Source of the DNA: an uncultured Lachnospiraceae bacterium
GTDB lineage: Bacteria > Bacillota > Clostridia > Lachnospirales > Lachnospiraceae
Length of the DNA: 64,000 nucleotides
Direction: 5' to 3'
Assembly (NCBI GenBank): GCA_902781455.1
Contig: CACZJF010000001.1
Coordinates: 186,001-250,000, forward strand
Shown here piece by piece: positions 1 to 6,923 of the stretch. The notes under the pieces were generated by a model. The model made no database searches. It saw nothing but the letters and a program-made list of their open reading frames with translations, and had not been told where the DNA came from. Each line of letters starts with the position of its first letter. Positions within the stretch are counted from its first letter, which is position 1. Both the position numbers and the translations under genes were made by a program.

Positions 1-1153
1 CGAAGTTGGCAACCATCAGGATCACCATCAGCATCTGGAAAACGGTTTTTACCTTGCCCCAGATGTTTGCGGCAATGACAACGCCTCTCTCGGCTGCAAC
101 CAGCCGGAAACCGGATATGATGAATTCCCGGGCAATGATGATGATGACAATCCAGCTCTCAAGTCTGCCAAGATCCACAAGACAGATCATCGCAGAACAG
201 ACAAGAAGTTTGTCTGCCAGAGGATCCATGAACTTGCCGAAGGTTGACACATAATTATACTTTCTGGCTATATATCCGTCTGCCGTATCCGTCAGGGACG
301 CGATGATAAAGACGATCATCGCAAGAATATTGCCAAGCGGCTTCGGCACCCAGAGGATCAGGACCACAAACAGCGGAATCATACAGATTCTGGCGATTGT
401 CAGATAATTGGGCAACTGAGGGCTGGGAACCCAGTTCCTGATTTTTTCCTTTCTTGCTTCCCTGGCTTCTCTTCTTGCTGCCTTCTTTGCTTCTTTTTCA
501 GCCTTTTTTTCTTCTGCGATTCTGGCGTCTTCCTCTGCCTTCTTCTGCGCAGCGATTTTCGCCTCTTCCTGGGCCTTTTTCTCCGCAGCAAGCCTTGCTT
601 CTTCCTGAGCCTTTCTCTCCGCGGCAAGCCTCGCTTCTTCCTGAGCCTTTCTCTCCGCGGCAAGCCTTGCCTCTTCCTGGGCTTTTCTCTCCGCGGCAAG
701 CTTTGCCTCTTCCTGGGCCTTTCTTTCCGCTTCCAGCCTTGCCTCTTCCCGGGCTCTCTCCTCAGCAAGCTTTTCCTCTTCCCGGGCTTTTACCCCGGCA
801 AGCCTTGCTTCTTCCTCTGCGCTCACCTCGGCAAGTATTTCCTCTTCCCGGACTTCTTCGTCAGGAAATCGGTTGATTTCCGGCATGGCTTCTTCGCCGG
901 ATCCTGCAGAAGGATTCTCCTCAAAACCGGTTTCAGATCCGGCTTCCAGCGCGGAATTGAAAGCTGTTTCGGCTGAGGGTTCCGCTGCCGCTTCAAAGCC
1001 AGGTTCTGCAGCCGTTTCCGCGTCTGCCTGCACTGCCGCTTCCAGATCCGGCTCAGCAAACAGTTCCTCCTCCGGACCGGCAACCGCTTCGGCAATCGTC
1101 TCATCACTCTCTAATGTTGCATCATTCCCAAACAGATCCTTGTTCTCTTCCAT
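1..1153 (-). CDS. pgsA: CDP-diacylglycerol-glycerol-3-phosphate 3-phosphatidyltransferase with long N-terminal Ala/Glu helical extension (3' end outside window)
   Basis: Open from an ATG at 1153 with a GGAAGGAG site just upstream, running off the left edge (384 codons visible). The C-terminal part is PgsA: the domain begins near residue 247 (NYLTIARI) and carries the CDP-alcohol phosphotransferase signature D-x2-D-G-x2-A-R-x8-G-x3-D-x3-D from D289. It makes phosphatidylglycerophosphate, the first committed step to phosphatidylglycerol, at the membrane. The first ~245 residues are not part of the family: an acidic Ala/Glu-rich stretch (1-~125), then seven 12-residue units of the type AxLAAERKAQEE (138-221) that should form a long charged helix, then a basic linker. 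No start codon lies close to the PgsA domain, so the extension is probably translated. It is the last gene of the yicC-remA-gmk-rpoZ-rimO line, 115 bp after rimO. The identity is secure; the role of the extension is unknown. Confidence 0.9.
   Translation of the reverse strand, partial: MEENKDLFGNDATLESDETIAEAVAGPEEELFAEPDLEAAVQADAETAAEPGFEAAAEPSAETAFNSALEAGSETGFEENPSAGSGEEAMPEINRFPDEEVREEEILAEVSAEEEARLAGVKAREEEKLAEERAREEARLEAERKAQEEAKLAAERKAQEEARLAAERKAQEEARLAAERKAQEEARLAAEKKAQEEAKIAAQKKAEEDARIAEEKKAEKEAKKAARREAREARKEKIRNWVPSPQLPNYLTIARICMIPLFVVLILWVPKPLGNILAMIVFIIASLTDTADGYIARKYNYVSTFGKFMDPLADKLLVCSAMICLVDLGRLESWIVIIIIAREFIISGFRLVAAERGVVIAANIWGKVKTVFQMLMVILMVANF
491..742 (-). repeat. Seven tandem 36-bp units encoding 12-residue helical repeats in the pgsA extension
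   Basis: Residues 138-221 of the pgsA product are seven contiguous units with consensus A(R/K)LAAERKAQEE, drifting toward the C-terminal end (AKIAAQKKAEED, ARIAEEKKAEKE). There are no spacers and the reading frame is kept, so this is a protein repeat and not a CRISPR array. The alternating charge and alanines predict a continuous amphipathic helix or TolA-like stalk. Long open frames on the opposite strand here are shadows of the repeat. Confidence 0.85.
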
Positions 1154-1268
1154 GGCGTTCTCCTTCCCTGTTGCATGCCGATGGCTTTTCAAAGCTCAGT
1201 CGAATTGCCTCCCTGTCATTCTGCGCCCGGCAGACAGTTTATACCGTCTGCGCCCGGCGCATGATTCT

Positions 1269-2606
1269 TCAAATCAGCTCTGCAGTCAGATCATAGGCAT
1301 CAGATCCTGTGATCCTTCCATGTACAAAGCTTCCGGTTTCAAGAGGTTCGCTGGTTTTTACAAAGATATATCCGTCCACATCCGGGGCATCTGCATACCC
1401 TCTTCCGATGAAAACATCCTCTCCGGGAACATATCCCTCAATCAGGATATCTGTTTCCATGCCCTTTCTCTTCTCATTGAGATCAGCAGAAATCTCCTGC
1501 TGAAGCTCCATCAGCTCATCCCGGCGGGAAAGCTTTGTCTCTTCATCAATCTGATCATCAAACAGGGCAGCCGGCGTCCCTTCTTCCTGCGAATAGGGAA
1601 ATACACCCAGTCGGTCGAATTCCATTTCATTGATAAAGCGGCACAGATCTTCAAACTGCTCGTCCGTCTCCCCGGGAAATCCGGTGATCAGAGTCGTGCG
1701 GATGCAGATATCCGGCACTTCCTGCCGAAGCTTTGCGATAATCCTGCGAAGATCAGCCTCGCACGTACGCCGCCCCATCCGCTTTAAAACCGCGTCGCTG
1801 CTGTGCTGGATCGGAATGTCAAGATAGTGCACAAACTTTGGCTCAGTCTTCATGCATTCGATCAGCTCGTCATAGATTTCTTCCGGATAACAGTACATCA
1901 CGCGGATCCAATCAAGGCCTTCGATTCCGGCCAGCGAATGAATCAGCTCATGCAGACACTTTCTGCCGTACAGATCCGTACCGTACAGCGTAGTCTCCTG
2001 CGCGACCAGGATCAGTTCTCTGACACCCTGAGACGCAAGAGTGGCAGCTTCTTTCATAAGTGATTCAGCCGGAACAGAGCGGAAAGGCCCTCTCATGGCA
2101 GGAATCGCACAGTAGGTGCAGTGTTTGTCACAGCCTTCCGCAATCTTGAGATAGGCATAATGTCCCCCGGTTGTCAGAAAACGCCTGCCTTCCGGAAGCG
2201 CGATTCTGTCCAGGGCATCCAGTCTTTCAACCTTGTCTCCCTGCAGGGCTGTGTCGATCACCTCCCGTATGGCATCATAGGCAGTGGTTCCGACAATGGC
2301 GTCCACCTCCGGAATCTCGTCCCGGATCTCCTGCGCGTAACGCTGTGCCATACAGCCCGTGGCGATCAGCGCCTTGCATCTGCCCTCTTTCTTGCAGGAG
2401 GCTAGTGAGAGAAGCTGATCAATCGACTCTTCTTTGGCCAGTGTGATAAAACAGCAGGTATTTACGATGATGACATCTGCCTCCTGCTCATCGTCCGTCA
2501 GGAGATAATCCCCCTGCGTCAGAAGGCCGAGCATCTTCTCGGCATCGACCCTGTTTTTGTCACAGCCCAGAGAAACAAAAAGAATCTTTGGCTTATCCTG
2601 TGTCAC
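1269..2606 (-). CDS. rimO: Ribosomal protein uS12 methylthiotransferase RimO
   Basis: 445 residues, normal length for the MTTase family. It opens with a UPF0004 domain (LGCDKNRVDAE near residue 15, with further cysteines in VNTCCF and ATGCMAQ that bind the auxiliary 4Fe-4S cluster). The radical-SAM core has the triad CxxxCxxC in CDKHCTYC, and the end resembles a TRAM domain. It adds a methylthio group to an aspartate of ribosomal protein S12. The start is GTG at 2606, overlapping the rpoZ stop by 4 nt (GTGA), so translation is probably coupled. MiaB is the main alternative, but SLGCDKNRVD and CAIPAMRG point to RimO. Confidence 0.92.
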   Translation of the reverse strand: MTQDKPKILFVSLGCDKNRVDAEKMLGLLTQGDYLLTDDEQEADVIIVNTCCFITLAKEESIDQLLSLASCKKEGRCKALIATGCMAQRYAQEIRDEIPEVDAIVGTTAYDAIREVIDTALQGDKVERLDALDRIALPEGRRFLTTGGHYAYLKIAEGCDKHCTYCAIPAMRGPFRSVPAESLMKEAATLASQGVRELILVAQETTLYGTDLYGRKCLHELIHSLAGIEGLDWIRVMYCYPEEIYDELIECMKTEPKFVHYLDIPIQHSSDAVLKRMGRRTCEADLRRIIAKLRQEVPDICIRTTLITGFPGETDEQFEDLCRFINEMEFDRLGVFPYSQEEGTPAALFDDQIDEETKLSRRDELMELQQEISADLNEKRKGMETDILIEGYVPGEDVFIGRGYADAPDVDGYIFVKTSEPLETGSFVHGRITGSDAYDLTAELI

Positions 2607-2956
2607 TGGCCGTCTTCTGCCTCCCTGGCCCTTTCTTCAAGGATTTCCTTCCTCTCACTGGCGGAAGGGATATTATCCTCGACAAAGCGGTCTACCATAT
2701 CGGAGATCTCCTGCGCGTCTTCCAGATTCTCATCCTGCGACACAATCCTGATCAGGCCGTTCTCGAGTTCACTGACCGCTTCCGAAAGAGGCTTCCTGCC
2801 TCCTGTCAGCGTGCTGTGCGTATCATCAGAGACAATCTGTCTGGCACGCTTGGCGGTAGCCATGACGATCGAATAACGGGAATTGATCACAGGGGTATCA
2901 TCCTCGGAATCCTGGTTGATGATCTTCATTAATTCGGTATAAGACGGATGCAGCAT
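2603..2956 (-). CDS. rpoZ: RNA polymerase omega subunit
   Basis: 117 residues from an ATG at 2956 (MLHPSYTELM). The conserved omega core is NSRYSIVMATAKRARQI followed by KPLSEAVSELENG. An upstream in-frame ATG would add about 41 residues that overlap gmk and do not look like omega, so the shorter form is chosen. Omega helps assemble and stabilise RNA polymerase. The C-terminal tail after residue ~85 is long and acidic, as is common in clostridial omegas. It sits 5 bp after gmk, the order found in many bacteria, and overlaps rimO by 4 nt. Confidence 0.88.
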   Translation of the reverse strand: MLHPSYTELMKIINQDSEDDTPVINSRYSIVMATAKRARQIVSDDTHSTLTGGRKPLSEAVSELENGLIRIVSQDENLEDAQEISDMVDRFVEDNIPSASERKEILEERAREAEDGQ

Positions 2957-2961
2957 ATTGG

Positions 2962-3600
2962 TTAACACTCCTTTTTTGAAAAATCTACGAGTTCTTTCTG
3001 CAGTTTCTGAATGAAGGGAAGATTGTTGCTTACCCTCTGCCGCTGCGCACGGATCAGTGCATGCAGGTTCGCGGCACATTCATCAATGTCATGATTGACA
3101 ATGATATAATCATACTTCACAAGGTATTCTGCCTCTTTCGCGGCACGTGTCATACGCTTCCTGATGATCTCCTCTGTCTCGGTTCCTCTCCCCGACAGCC
3201 TCTCATAGAGGGGCCGGGCTCCGGGCGGAAGCATATAGATCAGAATGGCATTCGGCTCTTTTTCCTTCACGAGCAAAGCGCCCTGCACTTCAATCTCCAG
3301 GATGACATCAAAACCCTGCTCCAGCTTCTCTTCCACATATGCCTTCGGGGTACCGTAATAGTTTCCGACGTAAGAGGCATACTCGAGCAGCTCTTCTTTC
3401 TCGATCATCTCTTCAAAACGTTCTTTCGAGATGAAAAAATAATGAACACCGTCCACCTCGCCGGGACGCGGAGACCGGGTTGTGGCAGAGACGGAATAGG
3501 CGTATCCTTCCTCCGTCTCAAACATTGCTTTCAGAACCGATCCCTTCCCGACACCGGCAAAGCCGGACAGAACAATCAGGTTTCCTCTCGTTCTCATCAC
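2962..3600 (-). CDS. gmk: Guanylate kinase
   Basis: 212 residues. The P-loop is GFAGVGKGS (residues ~13-21); the usual GPSG start is replaced by GFAG, a variant familiar in clostridia. The GMP-binding segment includes TTRSPRPGEVDGVHYFF, followed by the lid region with IRKRMTRAAKEAEY. It phosphorylates GMP to GDP, feeding GTP and dGTP pools. It directly follows remA, whose stop at 3601 abuts the gmk start, and precedes rpoZ by 5 bp. This tight yicC-remA-gmk-rpoZ order is a classic Bacillota arrangement and supports a single transcript. Confidence 0.95.
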   Translation of the reverse strand: MMRTRGNLIVLSGFAGVGKGSVLKAMFETEEGYAYSVSATTRSPRPGEVDGVHYFFISKERFEEMIEKEELLEYASYVGNYYGTPKAYVEEKLEQGFDVILEIEVQGALLVKEKEPNAILIYMLPPGARPLYERLSGRGTETEEIIRKRMTRAAKEAEYLVKYDYIIVNHDIDECAANLHALIRAQRQRVSNNLPFIQKLQKELVDFSKKEC

Positions 3601-3867
3601 TCAGCCTCCCTGCCCGATCAGAGCGGGCGCTCCTCCAAGCCTTCTTCCGATCGTATCCGGAACCAGGCTTGACAGGACAACCCTGTCATTCTCACACACA
3701 ATCACAGCTTTTGTCTTCCTGCCGGCTGTCGCGTCAACCACCTTATCCTGTTCTCTGGCCCGCTGGACTAGACGTTTGATCGGCGCCGCGTCCGGGCTTA
3801 CGATAGAAATGATCTTATCGGAATTGACCAGATTCCCGAAACCGACATTGATAAACTGACTATTCAA
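3601..3867 (-). CDS. remA: DUF370 / RemA-family regulatory protein
   Basis: 88 residues from a TTG start at 3867, giving MNSQFINVGFGNLVNS. The conserved RemA core follows (INVGFGN, ISIVSPDAAPIKRLVQ, VDATAGRKTKAVIV). Longer in-frame starts would lie deep in yicC and add non-homologous residues. The start overlaps the 3' end of yicC by 8 nt, with only a weak purine-rich site, so expression probably depends on coupling. In Bacillus subtilis RemA is a DNA-binding activator of biofilm matrix and osmoprotection genes; that role cannot be assumed here. The C-terminus (GGAPALIGQGG) is longer than in the Bacillus protein. Confidence 0.85.
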   Translation of the reverse strand: MNSQFINVGFGNLVNSDKIISIVSPDAAPIKRLVQRAREQDKVVDATAGRKTKAVIVCENDRVVLSSLVPDTIGRRLGGAPALIGQGG

Positions 3868-4738
3868 TATTCTGTACCTGCTCGCGGATCTTTTCGATGA
3901 GTGTCTTGAGATCAATCGCGTAATTGCTTGTGTCAAGATCGTTCGCCTTGGAAAGGATGGTATTCGCCTCACGGTTCATCTCCTGCGCGATGAAATCCAG
4001 CTTCCGGCCGATATCATTGCCCTTCCCAAGCTCCCTGCGCATGGTGTCGATGTGGCTTCTGAGCCTGACGGTCTCCTCGTCCGTTGCCAGCTTGTCGGCA
4101 AACAAAACCACTTCAGCCGCCAGCCTGCTCTCGTCGATCTGGCTGTCCTCCAGCAGGGAGGAGATCTTCTCCTTCAGGCGCTGTTCATACGCAGAAATGA
4201 TCTCCGGATAACGCGCCTCAACAAGGCCAACCAGCGTTTCCATCTGGTCCAGCTTATCCATCAGGTCCGTCTTCAGATTAGAGCCCTCTCTCGTTCTCGT
4301 CTCCACCAGCATCTCAAGCGCTTTGTCAAGCGCTGCCTTCAGAACACCCCAGACCTGGTCCTCGTCCATGGCATCCTGCTTCAGACGGAAGATCTCCGGC
4401 TGGGCACCCAGCCTGGCAGCAGTGAGGTCATTGGTCAGATGAAAACGTTCTGCCATCCTGGCATAGGCATCTACGTATTCCTGCGCAAGATGCTCGTTAA
4501 ACTGCAGATCATACTCTGCCTCTCCAATCACCTCGTAGGTGACAAAGACGTCAATCTTTCCTCTTCCCAGATATTTCTTCAGTTCAGAGCGGACGGAAGT
4601 ATCCAGAAACGCGTATTCCTTCGGGATCCGGACGTTCGAGTCAAGATAACGATGGTTCACACTCTTCATCTCAACGGTGAACTTCAGCGTATCAGAAGAA
4701 AACTCTCCGCGGCCGAACCCGGTCATGCTTTTGATCAT
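3860..4738 (-). CDS. yicC: YicC/YloC family endoribonuclease
   Basis: 292 residues, full length, starting MIKSMTGFGRGE, the family hallmark. Other conserved pieces are VEMKSVNHRYLD near residue 25 and a C-terminal DUF1732 segment with KLDFIAQEMNREANTILSKAND. YicC of E. coli is an endoribonuclease linked to small-RNA turnover. It is the first gene of the minus-strand operon, about 45 bp downstream of a good sigma-A promoter (4783-4812). Its 3' end overlaps remA. Identification is secure; the precise RNA substrate is not known. Confidence 0.93.
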   Translation of the reverse strand: MIKSMTGFGRGEFSSDTLKFTVEMKSVNHRYLDSNVRIPKEYAFLDTSVRSELKKYLGRGKIDVFVTYEVIGEAEYDLQFNEHLAQEYVDAYARMAERFHLTNDLTAARLGAQPEIFRLKQDAMDEDQVWGVLKAALDKALEMLVETRTREGSNLKTDLMDKLDQMETLVGLVEARYPEIISAYEQRLKEKISSLLEDSQIDESRLAAEVVLFADKLATDEETVRLRSHIDTMRRELGKGNDIGRKLDFIAQEMNREANTILSKANDLDTSNYAIDLKTLIEKIREQVQNIE

Positions 4739-4782
4739 GTCAGAAACCTTTCAGCGCATATACACATAATGATACAGAAAAC

Positions 4783-4812
4783 ATTATATGCCAAGCATCA
4801 AAATAAAGTCAA
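4783..4812 (-). promoter_or_regulatory. Sigma-A-type promoter of the yicC operon
   Basis: On the minus strand TTGACT (4812-4807) and TATAAT (4788-4783) are separated by 18 bp. The perfect -10 and near-perfect -35 lie 45 bp before the yicC start. No other gene lies between, so this should drive yicC-remA-gmk-rpoZ-rimO-pgsA. Confidence 0.75.
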
Positions 4813-4823
4813 TGTGATATAAT
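4813..4823 (+). promoter_or_regulatory. Possible extended -10 promoter for rqcH
   Basis: TGTGATATAAT on the plus strand resembles an extended -10 element. No good -35 hexamer is seen 17 bp upstream, but that segment is shared with the opposing yicC promoter. Use of this site would give rqcH a ~245-nt leader that contains the hairpin repeat at 4955-5026. Confidence 0.4.
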
Positions 4824-4839
4824 CGGACTGGCTGCTGCC

Positions 4840-4980
4840 CCTGAACAAGACCTCGACATCTCTCAACGGCTGTTACAGGGCTCCTGAACATAGACGATCG
4901 GCGCTTTCGACTGAGCCGTGACAATGCAGCCTGAACAAAGACATTCGGTATTACCGATCCGGAGGACAGGGCTCCTGAAC
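4840..4980. repeat. Four spaced CCTGAAC motifs in the yicC-rqcH gap
   Basis: CCTGAAC occurs at 4840, 4883, 4930 and 4974, spaced 43, 47 and 44 bp, each followed 2-4 bases later by AGAC. The second and fourth copies share the 14 bases ACAGGGCTCCTGAA. They look like degenerate tandem copies of the 5' half of the hairpin element at 4955-5026. The whole 338-bp gap 4739-5076 thus consists of two opposing promoters and this repeat array; no coding sequence is credible. Confidence 0.5.
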
Positions 4981-5026
4981 GTAGACTTTTGGGGGTCGGA
5001 GTGAAGGAGCCCTGCCCTCCGGATCG
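4955..5026. repeat. 72-bp hairpin repeat element, copy 1
   Basis: Two 21-nt arms (4955-4975 and 5006-5026) pair with one irregularity, around a 30-nt loop containing GACTTTTGGGGGTC. The same element occurs at 12293-12360 with an equally long loop (24 of 30 loop bases identical). The single irregular stem position is A opposite C on the plus strand, which is a G.U pair in minus-strand RNA. Read as RNA it is a long stem with an internal GAC/GTC mini-stem. It lies 50 bp before rqcH. Family unknown to me. Confidence 0.65.
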
Positions 5027-5076
5027 ACAGTATTATCAAAATTGAAACCCTGACCATACAGAAAGGAATAACACGA

Positions 5077-6834
5077 ATGGCCCTGGATGGAATAACCGTT
5101 GCGAATATTGTTTCCGAGATGAATGCAGCCCTGCAGGGTGCCCGGATTCAGAAGATTGCGCAGCCGGAAGTGGACGAGATCATGCTGACGGTGAAGACGC
5201 TGCAGGGGACAAGGCGGATCCTCATGTCCGCCTCCGCTTCCCTTCCGCTCATCTATTTCACGGATAAGAACAAACTCAGTCCGATGAAAGCGCCGAACTT
5301 CTGCATGCTCCTGCGCAAGCACATCGGAAGCGGTAAAATCCTGCGTGTCTGGCAGCCTTCCCTGGAGCGGATCATCCATTTTGAGATCGAACACTATGAC
5401 GAGATGGGAGACCTGAAGAAGAAGGACCTGATCCTGGAGCTGATGGGAAAGCATTCCAACCTGATCTTCTGCGATGACGAAGGGATGATCATTGACTCCC
5501 TCAAGCATATCTCCGCGCAGACCTCTTCCGTCAGGGAAGTGCTTCCCGGAAGAGAATACTTCATCCCTGTCACACAGGAAAAGCTGGATCCGCTCAGTGC
5601 CGGGCAGGATGCATTTCTGAGCACTGTGTTTTCCAGGCCTCTGCCCCTGTACAAGGCCATCTATATGTCATTTACGGGGATCAGTCCCGTCATCGCGCAG
5701 GAATTATGCTGCAGGGCAGGTCTTGACAGTGACCAGAGCGCAAAGGAATTCTCCGTTGATGAGCAGCTTCACCTGTGCCGGATCTTCCTGCAGCTGATGG
5801 AGGATGTCCGGGAAGAAAGCTTTGGTCCGAACATCATCTACGACGCGGACGGCGTGCCGGTCGAGTTTGCTTCTGTTCCCCTCACCCTGTACCGCGAGCT
5901 GAACGCAGAGAAGTATGACACGGTTTCAGAAGTCCTGGAAACCTATTATGCCAGAAAGAATGATGTCACCCGCATCCGCCAGAAAAGCGCAGACCTGCGT
6001 CATCTGGTGAATACCATGCTCGAGCGCGAGTCAAAAAAGCTGGATCTGCAGAGCCGCCAGCTGAAAGACACAGAAAAAAGGGATCAGTTCCGCCTCTACG
6101 GCGAGCTGCTTCACACCTGGCAGTACCAGATCGAGCCAGGTGCTTCCAGCGCAGTCGTCCCGAACTACTATGATGATGACAAGGAAGTTAAGATCACGCT
6201 TGATCCGAATAAAACTGCTTCTGAAAATGCGCAGCGCTACTATGAAAAATATGAGAAGATGAAGCGTACCTATGATGCACTGAGCGAACTGATATCCCAG
6301 ACTCGCGCAGACGTAGAGCAGCTGGAATCCATCAAAACATTCCTGGATCAGGCTGTCAGTGAAGCGGACTTGAACCAGATCCGGGAGGAGCTGGCACAGT
6401 CCGGTTACATTCACAGGCAAGCTGCCCAAAAAAAGAAGGGCGCGTCCCGCCCTGAAAAGTCCCGCCCCTGGCACTATCGCACTGAGGACGGATATGATAT
6501 CTATGTCGGAAAAAACAATCTGCAGAATGACGAGCTTACTTTCCGCATCGCCAATGCTTCCGACTGGTGGTTCCATTCCAAGAAAGCGCCCGGCTCCCAT
6601 GTGATTGCAAGAAGAAAAGACGGTCAGGAACTTCCGGACCATGTTTTTGAGCTGGCCGCTTCCGCCGCCGCCTGGTATTCAAGCCTTAGGGACGCCGATA
6701 AAGTTGAAATCGACTATGTGCAGCGGAGGGAGGTCAAAAAGCCGAACGGAGCAAAGCCTGGCTTCGTGGTGTACTATACGAACTATTCCATGACAGCACG
6801 GCCGGATATCTCTTCCCTGACACTGGTGGAGTAA
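5077..6834 (+). CDS. rqcH: Rqc2 homolog RqcH (NFACT family), ribosome-associated quality control
   Basis: 585 residues, typical length. The N-terminal NFACT-N domain starts MALDGITVANIVSEM; a central coiled-coil pair lies around residues 290-470 (KSADLRHLVNTMLERESKK... YDALSELISQTRADVEQLE); the C-terminal NFACT-R/DUF814 domain has WHYRTEDGYDIYVGKNNLQND, WWFHSKKAPGSHVI and a basic end. RqcH binds stalled 50S-peptidyl-tRNA complexes and recruits alanyl-tRNA to add an alanine tail. Older names are fibronectin-binding protein or FbpA. The start follows AGAAAGGAATAACACGA. It is the only plus-strand gene in the first 44 kb and converges on leuS. Confidence 0.93.
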   Translation: MALDGITVANIVSEMNAALQGARIQKIAQPEVDEIMLTVKTLQGTRRILMSASASLPLIYFTDKNKLSPMKAPNFCMLLRKHIGSGKILRVWQPSLERIIHFEIEHYDEMGDLKKKDLILELMGKHSNLIFCDDEGMIIDSLKHISAQTSSVREVLPGREYFIPVTQEKLDPLSAGQDAFLSTVFSRPLPLYKAIYMSFTGISPVIAQELCCRAGLDSDQSAKEFSVDEQLHLCRIFLQLMEDVREESFGPNIIYDADGVPVEFASVPLTLYRELNAEKYDTVSEVLETYYARKNDVTRIRQKSADLRHLVNTMLERESKKLDLQSRQLKDTEKRDQFRLYGELLHTWQYQIEPGASSAVVPNYYDDDKEVKITLDPNKTASENAQRYYEKYEKMKRTYDALSELISQTRADVEQLESIKTFLDQAVSEADLNQIREELAQSGYIHRQAAQKKKGASRPEKSRPWHYRTEDGYDIYVGKNNLQNDELTFRIANASDWWFHSKKAPGSHVIARRKDGQELPDHVFELAASAAAWYSSLRDADKVEIDYVQRREVKKPNGAKPGFVVYYTNYSMTARPDISSLTLVE

Positions 6835-6864
6835 CCTGCAGAAAATGACTGCCATACTTGAAAA

Positions 6865-6892
6865 GATGCTGTGTGCCCGGGCACACAGCATC
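6865..6892. terminator. Perfect 28-bp palindrome between convergent rqcH and leuS, probable bidirectional terminator
   Basis: The arms GATGCTGTGTGCCC and GGGCACACAGCATC are perfect complements with no unpaired centre. It starts 30 bp after the rqcH stop and ends 31 bp before the leuS stop. T-rich stretches follow on each strand (GATTGTTT on plus, TTTTC on minus), although neither is a long U-run. Confidence 0.6.
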
Positions 6893-6923
6893 GATTGTTT
6901 GATCGAATGTTTGATCGACGTTT

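Noticed and set aside
491-742. Possible CRISPR array from 36-bp repeats (also at 25549-25728)
   Set aside because: Units are contiguous, without spacers, and keep the reading frame of a protein.
454-876. Plus-strand ORF with LLPEPFSPRQA repeats
   Set aside because: It is the antisense of the in-frame helical repeats of the pgsA extension, with no ribosome-binding site.
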